Shown: one piece after another, positions 10,732 to 21,500 of the stretch
Numbering within the stretch: position 1 is the stretch's first letter
Layout of the letters: each line of letters starts with the position of its first letter
From: Henningerozyma blattae CBS 6284
Taxonomy: Eukaryota; Ascomycota; Saccharomycetes; Saccharomycetales; Saccharomycetaceae
Direction: 5' to 3'
DNA length: 64,000 bases
Assembly: GCF_000315915.1 (NCBI RefSeq)
Contig: NC_020193.1
Coordinates: 1 to 64,000, forward strand
Translations under genes and position numbers: made by a program
Notes under the pieces: model-generated
Told to the model about the DNA's origin: nothing
What the model saw: only the letters and a program-made list of their open reading frames with translations
Databases searched by the model: none

Positions 10732-12032
10732 TTTGAACTAAAAAATTAATGAAGTCTTTGTAGTTTTGTGTGATAAATATGTAATCTAGTTAGATCGTCT
10801 TTATTTAATTTGAGTTGAGCTGAATGTAATTGAATAGAGTAAAGGGTAGTTCAATTGAAGATATAATTGGTTTAGCACACTATTTATATAAACTTTTTAA
10901 CTTTCGGAAACATACCTAGGAAACTTTACAGCATTGTCTCATACCATTCTTTAATGTTTGATATTCCGAACCAACAACTATTTTGGAATTTTCACCCTTT
11001 TCCTTACTCTCATCGAATAAGTTCTCGAGAAGCTTGGAGCTTGGAGTCCAAAATTTACCAAAACGGCAATGATGCAACATGTGATTTGGTCGGCGATAAG
11101 AGCCAGAATGCGGATGGATAATTTCAGAAGTCTCAGAAAACCACGTAGAACACACTACATAATTCTTATCGCCGGCAGCGACATTATACTAAGCAATATA
11201 TGAAAAAAGACCCCGCATTAGACACCAACAGTGTTTTTCCGAGGCTATTTCTGGAGAAAGCTTACAATGACGACCGTATATTCTTACTATGGCGGGTAAT
11301 GATGCAGATCTATAATAAGCTCTCATTAGATTGGCTAACCCAAGTATATCAAACAATTTTGGGGCGGATCGGTTTTTTCTGAGTGCTTCATATTATCAAT
11401 AGAGATAGGACGGTGTAAAGAAATGAAGTACAATAAGAACAATATTACAATAGAGCTATCCGAGATATAGTGACAATTATTCTCAATAATCAGTGTTACA
11501 TCATTAACATTTTTAAGCAGTAATATTTTATTTTCTTTTACTAAGACCTATCTTGAAGTAAAGTTAAACTTTCTTTGAAATTGAGAGTTACCCAATAAGA
11601 ATAACAAAAAACTTCACATGTGTTTATGTAATGGATATTATATTTCTTGAATATCATTCTACTTTTGGACTAATGGTTTATTCCAGCTCTTTATATTCTG
11701 AATCTTATTTGAATATTCTTCGTTCCAAATGACTAGAGGAGAATGTGCTTTCTTTTCTTTAGCACGTGCTAAAAGTCTTCCGAAAAAATACTGCTTTGTG
11801 AAATAAGGAAATTTGAATAATTCTAGTAATAATAAAAATAACATTTTTAAAGGTGCAGAGTTCCGAGATCTTCATAACTCTCTTCCTTTGCCATATATCC
11901 AACATCTTATTAAAATACAGTATCCATTCAAAATTGGATAATGGATATCGTACAATTTATACTAAATCTTTGAATAATTCTACAAAAATAAAAATACATA
12001 TATCAATTTCCAACTGCTAAAAATCATTTATA
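10732..12032. other. 1.3-kb divergent intergenic region, oxidoreductase to DCP1
   Basis: It holds the promoters of two divergent genes. An 11-bp perfect inverted repeat (CGGCGATAAGA at 11091-11101, its complement at 11164-11174) and an E-box-like CACGTG at about 11764 are the visible sites. Small open frames at 10916-11155, 11200-11382 and 11659-11844 show no coding character that I can support. Confidence 0.6.
10881..10888 (-). promoter_or_regulatory. Candidate TATA box of the YMR315W-like gene
   Basis: TATAAATA on the minus strand matches the TATAWAWR consensus and lies about 150 bp upstream of the ATG at 10731. Confidence 0.45.
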
Positions 12033-12695
12033 ATGACAAATACTGATACGTCATCACAAATGACTATGGAATTCTATAGAAAAGCTTTGAATTTCAATGT
12101 CATTGGAAGATACGATCCTAAAATAAAACAACTGTTGTTTCACACACCACATGCCTCCATCTATAAATGGGATTTTACCACAGATGAATGGAATAAGCTA
12201 GAATGCCAAGGTGTATTGGCAATTTACCTACGTGATATTGCAAGCTCTCCAAATGATATGCTACCCACTTTAATTGATGATTCAACGGATACAATGTTGA
12301 ATAGTACTAACAACGGTACTACAAATAATAGTATTACTACTTCCAATATTAATAAAGAAAAGGATACTTCTTCAAATATGAATCCAACAGTTTTGACTGG
12401 TAAGGATATTTATAACTATGGACTCATAGTTTTAAACAGAATTAATCCAGATAATTTTTCTTTGGGAATTGTACCGAATAGTGTTATAAATAAGAGAAAG
12501 TTATTTGAAGCGGAAGAAGATTCGAAAAATCCATTAGAAAAAATGGGTGTTGAAGTAAAAGATGATTTGGTTATTATTAAAAATTTAAAACACGAAGTTT
12601 ATGGGATTTGGATTCATACTGTACCTGATAGACAAAACATTTATGAATTAATTAAATATTTATTGGAAAACGATCCAAAGGAATCCTTTGCATGA
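12033..12695 (+). CDS. DCP1: mRNA decapping enzyme subunit Dcp1
   Basis: The 220 residues correspond to S. cerevisiae Dcp1 (231). The N-terminal block LEFYRKALNFNVIGRYDPK-like segment and the segment LFHTPHASIYKWDF are nearly identical to the yeast protein, as is the C-terminal block around NLKHEVYGIWIHT to LLENDPKESFA. Between them is a variable Asn/Thr-rich loop (about residues 85-120), as in the family. Dcp1 has an EVH1-like fold and activates Dcp2 for 5' cap removal in cytoplasmic mRNA decay. It is convergent with SPT20, the same arrangement as YOL149W-YOL148C. The start at 12033 matches the ortholog start. Confidence 0.97.
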   Translation: MTNTDTSSQMTMEFYRKALNFNVIGRYDPKIKQLLFHTPHASIYKWDFTTDEWNKLECQGVLAIYLRDIASSPNDMLPTLIDDSTDTMLNSTNNGTTNNSITTSNINKEKDTSSNMNPTVLTGKDIYNYGLIVLNRINPDNFSLGIVPNSVINKRKLFEAEEDSKNPLEKMGVEVKDDLVIIKNLKHEVYGIWIHTVPDRQNIYELIKYLLENDPKESFA

Positions 12696-13029
12696 GTGAA
12701 AAAAAAATGAAATGATAAAAATAAAGCATCACAGGAATAATTAGGAAATACCATATGAGTTATTATTTTTTTTTGTTTTAAAATTATAAGACTGAGCTGA
12801 GGCTGATTCAAGACATTCGATAAACAGCATTATAAGTTCAAGTATTATTTTATTTTATTTTATATATGCTAGTTTTTAACCTAGACGTAATAATCGTGTC
12901 TAAATATATATTCATTTATAAAACTATATATAAAATATTTTAATGCAGATAGATTTAAATGTCTATATAAAATCTACCAAAATATTACAACGTATTCGAT
13001 GAAAATAGGTTATTTCAATGAATTTTTTT
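12696..13029. other. Convergent 3' region DCP1/SPT20
   Basis: This 334-bp AT-rich stretch lies between two convergent genes and presumably carries both 3' UTRs. I see nothing else in it. Confidence 0.6.
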
Positions 13030-15351
13030 CTAGCTAAGATATATCAGGTGTAGAAACTTGTGATTGTGCTGGAGTTTGTTTCTTCTTTGGTTGGCGTTTC
13101 TTCTTTGGTGCATCAGTGTCCACCTTTTTTGTAGGTTTTCTTGGTTTTTTGGTTTAGGATTTGAAGTGCTATTGCTTGATCCACCTCGCTTCACACCTAC
13201 CTTAACCTGACCCTTCGATTGCGATTGTTGTTGCAATTGAAGTTGTTGCTGTAGCTGCTGCTGCTGTAATTGTTGTTGAAGCTGATTTTGTTGTCCCTGG
13301 TTTTGTGAATAGTTTTGTTGTCGTTGACCTTGTTGTTGCTCCATAATTTGCTGCTGCTGAGAGGTGAATGAATTACTCATCGATATTGTAGAATTAAATG
13401 ACCTCGGTGGCTGTGCTTGTGAATTCCCATAAGATTGTTGTTTTGATTTTTCCTTATTCAGTCTCCATTGTTCAATAAATTTTAATCGGCTGAACTGGTT
13501 ATTATCATTACCAATATTTGCATTCACTGCAGCAGCAGCAGCCGCTGCTGCAAGGGCAATTTGACCATCTGATCCATCAGTATTAACATCATTACCACTG
13601 TCTTCATTATCAATAGAATTTGCATTTCCTTTATTATATTTATCTCCATTTAAAGGATTTTGAAGAGCTTGCTTGGTAAACGCAACAGTAAAAGTTGAAT
13701 TAGTTGATGTTGTTGTTCGTTCGTTTAAAATTAACATCATTTGTTCATAATTAGAAGTATGTTGTGCAAATTCTTCATGCTGTTCAACATGACCAACAAC
13801 ATCTTTACTACCTGGCCTTGTTGATAATTCTCTATGGTTATGTTTTAAACATTTTTTATCTTCATTCCAAGTGGGTTCTGAAAATGAATGAGGATCTAAT
13901 AAATTTTTGTACTGATAGGGGTTCATTGGAACATCCAGAGAAAGATTCCTTTTTGTCAATGACAAAATTTCAGCTTCCAGCTGCTGGTATATGGCATCAG
14001 AAAATCTAGTATAATCTGCATATGACATCATATCATAATAGTTGGTTAAATCATTTGGCCTTAACAAAGTACGATAAACTCTTGGCCTCTTAAATGTAGA
14101 TGGCATTGTTACCTTGGCAGGTTGAGGTGACTTACTTGTAGTCCCAGGTATTGGTGATTTTTCAGAGGACACATTATCGGTCGCATGCTTTGGAGTATTT
14201 TTTGATAGCGCAACAGTGGCATCCACATTGGAGGAAGATAACTCGCTATCAGGAGATTTAATATCGTTATCTAGTAACTTTTTAGTAGATGTGGAATTAA
14301 TCTTACTATTTTCTGTAATATAGTCTGTGTTTGAAGGAGTAGAAGAATTGGAGTTATTATCTAGTTTATTATTTGTATTATGTGTACTATTAGTTTGAGA
14401 AGCCTGAGACAGAGCGTTTGATGTTTGAGTCGGCGTGTTATTATCGTTTATGCTACTATTGTTATTACCAGTATTATTACCAATATTATTAGTATTGCTA
14501 TTAGTATTATTATTATTATTATTATTATTGCTATTATTGTTATTGTTATTGCTATTACTAGTACTATTACTACTAGCAGTAGAATTATTGTTACTATTAT
14601 TACTATTATTATTAGTATTGATACGTGCATTAGCACTACTATTTGGCTGTGCTAAAATGATATCCACAGTATTTGTGTGATCATAAACTTGTAGAATTAA
14701 ATTGCCTTCATAAAATTGAATGTTTGAATCACGTAAAACTTCCATTATTGCTTCTGGAATTCTTCCTCTTGCTACAAATTCTAAAAATTCTTTTAAAGTA
14801 TCATTGTTTTTATTCAATATGAGACCGTCACTATTAATTTCAGGAGATTTTTGTTGTTGTTGTACTCTCGTATTTGCAGGTGCACATATCTTATAATTAT
14901 TCTCATAAATATGAAATTCGAAGCTAGGTCTATATTGCTCATATTTTTTTAAAATGTGATCTGATTCTTCAACAAAATTATAAAGTCTTTTTGGTTTTTC
15001 ATTCACCGTATTTAAAAGATGAAAAAATTGATTTTCATAACTCTGTAATGCCCGCTGTTGCTTTTGTTGTTGTAATACCCTTTGTTGTAATAATATACGT
15101 TGTCTATGTTGTGCACTTAGATTCTGACCACTAGGAGGAATATTTGGGTTACTCGAAAGTTGGTGATTTACAGGATTTCCAATTGGTGAGCGAACAGCAG
15201 AAGCAGGTTGTTGATTATTATTAGGATGGTTATTTGAAGTCATAGAATGACTATTGATATTACTATTAACAGAAATTCCGGGTGTTGGAGAATTCATATT
15301 TACCGGAGTTCCCACTTGATTACTATTATTATTAGATGTCACAGGCTCCAT
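13030..15351 (-). CDS. SPT20: SAGA complex subunit Spt20/Ada5, C-terminus frameshifted
   Basis: An SPT20-type domain is seen at about residues 120-230, with the blocks SFEFHIYENNYKICAP, EFLEFVARGRIPEAIMEVL and IQFYEGNLILQVYDH. A long Asn/Ser tract follows (about 240-300), then a conserved block near RPRVYRTLLRPNDLTNYYDM, an Ala run, and Gln-rich and basic C-terminal parts. Spt20 is a structural subunit of the SAGA coactivator. The gene order with DCP1 and PEX11 equals YOL149W-YOL147C. As printed the ORF is 773 codons, but after the A6 tract at about 13152-13157 the last ~40 residues are an odd Asn/Gln/His mixture. The other frame reads a Lys/Pro-rich tail (KKPRKPTKK, PKKKRQPKKK) ending at 13034, so one A appears to be missing. 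The N-terminal start at 15351 is the first ATG. Confidence 0.93.
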   Translation of the reverse strand: MEPVTSNNNSNQVGTPVNMNSPTPGISVNSNINSHSMTSNNHPNNNQQPASAVRSPIGNPVNHQLSSNPNIPPSGQNLSAQHRQRILLQQRVLQQQKQQRALQSYENQFFHLLNTVNEKPKRLYNFVEESDHILKKYEQYRPSFEFHIYENNYKICAPANTRVQQQQKSPEINSDGLILNKNNDTLKEFLEFVARGRIPEAIMEVLRDSNIQFYEGNLILQVYDHTNTVDIILAQPNSSANARINTNNNSNNSNNNSTASSNSTSNSNNNNNNSNNNNNNNNTNSNTNNIGNNTGNNNSSINDNNTPTQTSNALSQASQTNSTHNTNNKLDNNSNSSTPSNTDYITENSKINSTSTKKLLDNDIKSPDSELSSSNVDATVALSKNTPKHATDNVSSEKSPIPGTTSKSPQPAKVTMPSTFKRPRVYRTLLRPNDLTNYYDMMSYADYTRFSDAIYQQLEAEILSLTKRNLSLDVPMNPYQYKNLLDPHSFSEPTWNEDKKCLKHNHRELSTRPGSKDVVGHVEQHEEFAQHTSNYEQMMLILNERTTTSTNSTFTVAFTKQALQNPLNGDKYNKGNANSIDNEDSGNDVNTDGSDGQIALAAAAAAAAVNANIGNDNNQFSRLKFIEQWRLNKEKSKQQSYGNSQAQPPRSFNSTISMSNSFTSQQQQIMEQQQGQRQQNYSQNQGQQNQLQQQLQQQQLQQQLQLQQQSQSKGQVKVGVKRGGSSNSTSNPKPKNQENLQKRWTLMHQRRNANQRRNKLQHNHKFLHLIYLS

Positions 15352-16079
15352 TTTAACTGTAAAGCATTAATTATAATATCTATTTTGAGTATACAGCTGC
15401 AATTATTTATTGGGTATACTATGTCCCTGGTTGATCTGGTTTTACCTCAAATCTATGATTGTCTATTATTTAATGTTTTTTACTGAATGATCTTTAACCG
15501 GGTTTAGTTAAAAATTAATAGAGAAAGAGTTCAACAAATTCCTAATAAAATCCAAATAAGCAGTACAATATATGATATTGATATAAATACAATATCTTTT
15601 AGTTAGAACAGCAGTTTATTTTAAAAATCAGCTCCACAATATTCTTGTAGTTTCTTTTTTTTTTAAAAAAATATAATTTCAAATTTAAACAAATTTCATC
15701 GGTTAAAATTAAGCGACAGAAATTATCTGCAGATTATAAGAAAATGAACGGCTAGAAATTGAAGACACTTTGTAGCATTGACTTAAAGAAGATCACCTAA
15801 TACTCTTCAGCTTTGAGTTAAAAAAGTAACAGGCCTAGAAATTACTAAATTCCTTCTTCTACTATTATATAGCAATATAGAAAGATTAAAAAAAAGACAA
15901 ATGAAACTAAACAAAACTAATAATACTTATTCACCAGAAGGAATTAGTACTTCTTAAATAAATTACCTCCGATATTTTAGATGGTTACTATAGTCTTTAA
16001 AATGAGATAAATTTAATGTTAACAAAAGCAAATTATTTAGTACAATTCTATAATGGAGTAAAACAGATTTAAATAAATC
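15352..16079. other. SPT20 promoter / PEX11 3' flank
   Basis: 728 bp of AT-rich DNA between two minus-strand genes. It must contain the SPT20 promoter and the PEX11 terminator. I see no further gene or clear site. Confidence 0.55.
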
Positions 16080-16814
16080 TTACCATAAATCTTGAATAGC
16101 CATTACAGATGTCACCATACCAGCCAAACCAGTGCGGTCATCACCCGATTTCAAATATTGTAGGTTATTTAAGACAATATATGAATCTAAAGCATCCCAA
16201 ACCAATTTTCTAATAGCTGCCTTTCTTTCTAATTTTGATTTCACCAATAATTTCTTATTTTGAATAATTGACTCCTCATTTTTTTCTTTAGTCCCTTCCT
16301 CACCAGAAGTTTTAATCAATAGAGCCTCTTTCTCTAAAATTTCAATCTTTTTGTTCGAGATATTGGCTTTTCTCAAATCCAAAACAATCCCACTGATTAA
16401 ACCAAATAACCAAAGCCAATTTGTCCAACGAGGAATTTTCTTACCAGTTAAGTTATTGACAGGGACTAATTTAAAGATTCGCAATAAATTAATTTGATCT
16501 AATGTTAAGTATCCTGCCATTGACAAATCCTTTATAATGCTACCAATCCTCAACACGTTGTCACTAGCTAATTTATTATCAAATGCTCTAGAGGCTGCTT
16601 GTACATGGCTTAGTGGCTTAAAAAACCTCAAGACTTTTCTCATCATCACGAACTGTACTTGTAATTGCTTAGCAACACTGGAATGCTGACGGATAGCTAT
16701 AAACCTACATAGATACTGCAGTAGCCGGAGGACTTTCTCTCTACCAACAGTTGTATCCAAGAACTTGAGAAGCCTTGTGATCGTGGGATGATAAACAATG
16801 GTATCGCAAACCAT
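16080..16814 (-). CDS. PEX11: Peroxisomal membrane protein Pex11
   Basis: The 244 residues match the length of S. cerevisiae Pex11 (236). The N-terminus MVCDTIVYHPTITRLLKFLD and the following GREKVLRLLQYLCRFIA are the conserved amphipathic start of the family, which remodels peroxisomal membranes during division. A later hydrophobic stretch around WLWLFGLISGIVLDL fits a membrane-inserted segment, and the protein ends in a conserved hydrophobic region (TSVMAIQDLW). It lies between SPT20 and PSF3, as in the YOL148C-YOL147C-YOL146W order, and its promoter is shared with the divergent PSF3. The frame is intact. Confidence 0.95.
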   Translation of the reverse strand: MVCDTIVYHPTITRLLKFLDTTVGREKVLRLLQYLCRFIAIRQHSSVAKQLQVQFVMMRKVLRFFKPLSHVQAASRAFDNKLASDNVLRIGSIIKDLSMAGYLTLDQINLLRIFKLVPVNNLTGKKIPRWTNWLWLFGLISGIVLDLRKANISNKKIEILEKEALLIKTSGEEGTKEKNEESIIQNKKLLVKSKLERKAAIRKLVWDALDSYIVLNNLQYLKSGDDRTGLAGMVTSVMAIQDLW

Positions 16815-17545
16815 TTTAAATGTTGTATTGTGCAGTTTTAAGCTTAATCGTATTATAATAACTCGATGACGAAAATGTCTTTCCAGTATTTTGAAATGCG
16901 TAGTTCGTTAAAGGGATAAGCTTTTAAAACTTGGAAATCACTACCTATCTTCTTCTACCCCATTTATTTTCTTCCTTTATATATTACGCCTTGCCCTTTT
17001 ACCCTATGCGTACCTTCTTGATGAGCTCTTTCCCTTTGTTGGAGTATTTTGACTTCGAGCTCCCTTTGCTACAGAAAATGACAAATTCCGGCGTTAGCTT
17101 ATTTCCATGGGAACCATCAGGCGAGAGTGTCACAAATGTAGACGCTATACTAAGAATATTAAAACATTCTTCTTACGAGTGAGAAGGCATGTAAAATACG
17201 AATAATGTGTTTGAAACTATCGTTTTGAATAAATAGATATTTTGTGTCGCTTATCATATTCTTCGTGGTTTTGACATTTCTATGCCACGTTTTTCTAGAA
17301 GTCTTTAGTTCACGCGTCACAATGCCTTAACGTGTCACGTAAAAGCCTGGAAAAAAATGGCTGATATTAATACTATTATTTTTTTGGAAACAGTAATAAC
17401 ATATAAATTGCTATAAGCTAATATTGGCTATTGAAAAAAAATAAATAATAAAAGAATATTGACATTACGCTTGAAAATCTTATAACAATAAAGATCCGTA
17501 GCAATTTTACAAGAAAAGAATATTGTATTAGAAATAATAGCTATA
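16815..17545. other. Divergent PEX11/PSF3 promoter region
   Basis: 731 bp between two divergent genes. An ACGCGT box lies at 17312-17317. An 83-codon open frame at 16931-17182 has no recognised similarity and I do not call it a gene. Confidence 0.55.
17312..17317. promoter_or_regulatory. MCB (ACGCGT) element upstream of PSF3
   Basis: ACGCGT is the Mbp1/Swi6 (MBF) site used by yeast G1/S genes. It lies about 230 bp upstream of the PSF3 start, and a GINS replication subunit is a plausible G1/S-regulated target. Occupancy is inferred only. Confidence 0.5.
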
Positions 17546-18152
17546 ATGGGGTATTATGATATTGATGATGTATTGACGGATAGTGCAGAAATTCCTTGTA
17601 CCTTCAACCATACAATTCCAGGACTTGGATTTTTGCAAGGTAACCCAGGTAAATCAATCAATAAAAATACACGGGTTACACTACCACTATGGATGTCCAG
17701 AATGCTGGCCATGGTAGGTGGAGAAGAAGACGGAGAAGATATTCCATTTGTTGAATTGAACACCCCAACTGTGTTTTCCCAAAAAGTGATAAATGCCATT
17801 AGGGCATCACCAACCTCGTTAGATATACATTCTTTGTATGGTCATTACTACGATATGGCCATTAAATGGATTGGATTATTTGAAGATGAGAAATTTGCAG
17901 AAATATGTTCTGAATTACTTCTACAGAGGTCCATTGAAATAAATGCTCATGCAAATAGTGTGATGTTAAATATTCATAGTAATCATCGTCCATCTAACCT
18001 AAAATACTCTGGGAGCAATAAAGGACCCACGACTATTCAGCAAGTGACTCCATTTTTATTTGACATTAGACGAATTTGAAAAAGAACTTTATGCGAAATC
18101 CCGTTTGGCATACAAGGATACAAAAAAATGGATGGTTGACGGCCATTCATAA
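17546..18152 (+). CDS. PSF3: GINS complex subunit Psf3, frameshifted near the 3' end
   Basis: The start MGYYDIDDVLTDSAEIPC and the block IPGLGFLQGNPG match S. cerevisiae Psf3 (194 residues), a subunit of the GINS complex of the CMG replicative helicase. The frame from 17546 stops at 18079 after 177 residues. At the T3 run 18059-18061 a shift of one base gives a continuation reading FLLTLDEFEKELYAKS and KDTKKWM, which resembles the known Psf3 C-terminus, and ends at 18152. The corrected product would be 201 residues. I therefore give the full span. Neighbours PEX11 and CTR9 are in the YOL147C-YOL146W-YOL145C order. The extra base could be an assembly error or a real mutation. Confidence 0.93.
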
Positions 18153-18520
18153 TTATAAACTAATCCTGATGAAATAGTTTGCATTACCGTAATGATAATC
18201 AATAATTCTTTAAAAAATATTTTTATGCATATATTAAAAATTTAGATGCAAAAATAAGGTCATGCCATAAACATACCAATATGAATGTATACCATATACA
18301 AGGGGGAGACACTCAATAGTGATCAAAAAGACGAACTACAGATAATTTGTTGACTATGGAAATCAAACTGTGTTTCCCACTCTTTATTTTGAGTTTATCT
18401 TTATAGTATTCTTACATATATAGATTACTATACAAATGCATACAAATATAATTACAAATTATTTTCAAGAGCACTTTAGTAGTTGCAGATCTTTAATTTT
18501 ATATTGTTGGTATACGGTTT
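18153..18520. other. Convergent 3' region PSF3/CTR9
   Basis: 368 bp of AT-rich DNA between convergent genes; nothing beyond presumed 3' UTRs is visible. Confidence 0.55.
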
Positions 18521-21500
18521 TTAGAACAAACCGTCCTCATCTTCGTCCTCATCCTCGTTTTTCGAAATTTGCGATTCCTCCTCCTCACCTTGCAGAACGG
18601 AAGCATCGATATCGTCATCACTGTCATCAATAAATTCGTTTGATAAAGTAGATCTTTTACCCTTTTTTGAGCGGGGAACAGCAACTGAAGTTACATCATC
18701 TTCTTCATCATTGTTAATATTGGCACCTGAGTCCGATTCTTCATCGTCATAGTCAACCACTTTTTTCTTATTCTTCCTACTTCTTTTTGAAGACTTCTTA
18801 TCAGAAGGCGTAACTTTTCTCTTTCTCTTTTTGCTATCATTATCATAATCATCGTCCCGCTCTTCACCAGAAAGTTCGTCATTTGCAATATCGTTCTCAT
18901 CAATTTCAGTAGCAGCAGCTCTTTCTTGAATATATTTTTGAGCTTGATCTTGTAGTTTCTTGTATTCTTCCTCTTGCCTAGCCAGCTTTTCCTTTTGCTC
19001 TTCTTCTTCTTTAACTTTTTGCTCTCTAATTTTTTGTAGATTCTCTTCTTGTATTTTCTTTGCATTCTCAATTTTAATAGATTGTTCATTTTCATACTCT
19101 TCTTGCTCTTTTAAGCAACGCTCTAACGCACTTTTCATAGTCGTGTTACCTAATTGTATACGTTGCTCAATTTCTTCCTTAGATGCGAACTTAAATGATG
19201 AATTATCTTTTAATTCAACCAACATTTTAAGTGCCTCTTCAAGACCCTGTAAAGAGTTTTTAATATCTTCAGAAGTTCTAAATAATGGGGTGCTCTTTCT
19301 CAAGGTTTCTGCGATCTGGAATTCAAGTAAAGCAATGTTAAATTTAAAAGTATTGATTTTCTTTAAAGATTTCGTACTTGAATTATTCTCTATTTTTAAT
19401 GCTTTCTTAGAGTTTTGTAAAGCTTTTTGAAAGAACATTAATTTCTTTTCTTTATTTCCTCTTAAATACCACGCGTGACCTAATATATTATAAATACTAG
19501 AGTTGTTTCTGACACTTTCATATCTTTTCAGGACATATTCATAACTTTCAATAGCTTTCGCAAAATCATTCATTTCAAGCAAACAATGGCCCAAATTGAT
19601 GTGAACGTCCTCGTTATCTAGTGAATCTCTAACTTTTCTTAAAATTTCTAATGCTGGCCCTAACCTCTTGCTTTGAGCAAAGATAATTGCTAAACCCTGA
19701 GCTGCAAAGATATTCAATGGATCAACTTGCAAAACTTTTTGAAATAACTGGATACCTTTTAAGAACGATTGCTTCGATTTCTCTGGATTTGCCTTGTTAT
19801 TGACCCCCAGCGTCCAGTAAAGGTTACCGAGAGAAATTAGAGAGTATGCATCATGAGAATCATATTTTGTCAAAGTTTCCCTGTTATGATTAGTCTCAAC
19901 ATCTTCAAGTTGCTTATATTCTTTTTCATCCAAATTGGCATTATTTATTTTATTTTTAATGTACCACGAAAAAAATGAGCGCATTTCCAATTCCGACTTA
20001 TTACTCTCCATCAATTCATTAACTTGGCTATCAATAACCTCCATATTATCTACCTTGCTATAGGCAAATTTACAGTATAGATTTCTCATTCTGGCTTGTA
20101 AATAACTTGGCTCAATGTTGAGAATGTTTTCGTACAATTCTGACGCCTTATTAGTATCATGATTTTCAGTTGTTCTAGCAATATTGTAATCAATAGTAAT
20201 TTGATAACTGTCATCATCACAATTATCATTTGCCTTTTGGAAATAATCATTTGCCTTCTCATAATCACCATTTATAAAATGGAAACAACCAATATTATTC
20301 AAGATTTCCAAAGGTATATGACCATTTGCCAGTTCAATTTGCTCCATCACTTTTAACAAATATTCCATGGACAATTTGTATTGATTTTGAGTTTCGTATA
20401 ATTGTGAGATGATCAGATATGCCCTAGGAATAACCATTCTATTCTTTGTAGAAAGAGTTAATTTAATATATTTCTCCAAAAATGAGATAGCCTTATTGGT
20501 TTGTTTATTTAGTTCATTAGTTGATATATGTTTTGACAGTTTAGGGTCTAAACATTTCCCACTGTATAACATACCTAAGATATAATTTAATTCTTGAACA
20601 CCTTCATGTGTTTTGTAAATGTTTTCAAAAGATAGTATACTTTCTTCTAATAGATTGTTTTTAATCTGTGTTTGGCTAATTCCAAATTTGGATAGTAAGT
20701 TATCTTCATTATATTTTAAACTAGTTTGAAACATGGTGAAGGCGTTACGATAATCACCTATCGAATAAAATGCCCTACCACACCAAAATGTTGAATCAGA
20801 TAAGACAGTCGGCGTCGTCAAAAAATCCATGGGTGCAATTCGATCATTATATATATCTAGCACTTTTTGATAATCACCTTTCAAATAGAAATAGCTTTGT
20901 AGAACTGTTAGAAGGACCGGATTTGGCTTTGAAGAGGAGTAGAGATTATTTAAATCTTTTAGAACATCAGTGTATTTCTTGACAAAATCATCATCGTTTT
21001 TCGAAGAAGTAAGAGAGTCGTGCAAATCACTTAATAGGACTAATATAGAAGCAGTAGTATTTTTTGGATCTAATTCTACACATCTTTCCCAGGAGGTTTT
21101 AGCCATTTTGTGATCTTTTAATTGCCAGAAGCACAAACCAATACCTATACGAGGATCTGGCTGCAAAGAAGGGTTTATAACTAGTAATTCTTGAAAAAGC
21201 TTTAAACTAGGAGCATATTGCTTCTTTTGGTACAATAGTTTAGCCCTTAAAAGTACGAACATAGAGTTAGGTTTAGAAACCCTACCATTTCTTTGGTCAT
21301 CTGCATGAATACCTTTAATAAAAAGATCAACTGTCTCTAAAGCTTTATCATAATGGCCCCTTTCATAATACAAGTCAACTGTCGCTAACATATTAGAAAC
21401 CCAAGTTGGGTCAAGAGTAATAGCGTGTTTTAAATATTCTTCAGCTTTTGAAAGAACTTCATCCTTCATTTTATAAGTGGTTGATTCTTGCTTAGCTAAA

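Noticed and set aside
10916..11155. 79-codon minus-strand frame upstream of the YMR315W-like gene
   Set aside because: It overlaps promoter motifs and shows no recognisable similarity.
11740..11800. Possible centromere (CACGTG near TTCCGAAAA)
   Set aside because: No proper CDEI-CDEII-CDEIII spacing or TGTTTTTG half site.
14425..14680. Leu- and Ile-rich frames on the plus strand
   Set aside because: Antisense of the SPT20 poly-Asn tract.
16931..17182. 83-codon plus-strand frame between PEX11 and PSF3
   Set aside because: No similarity and no gene at this place in S. cerevisiae; it lies in a divergent promoter.
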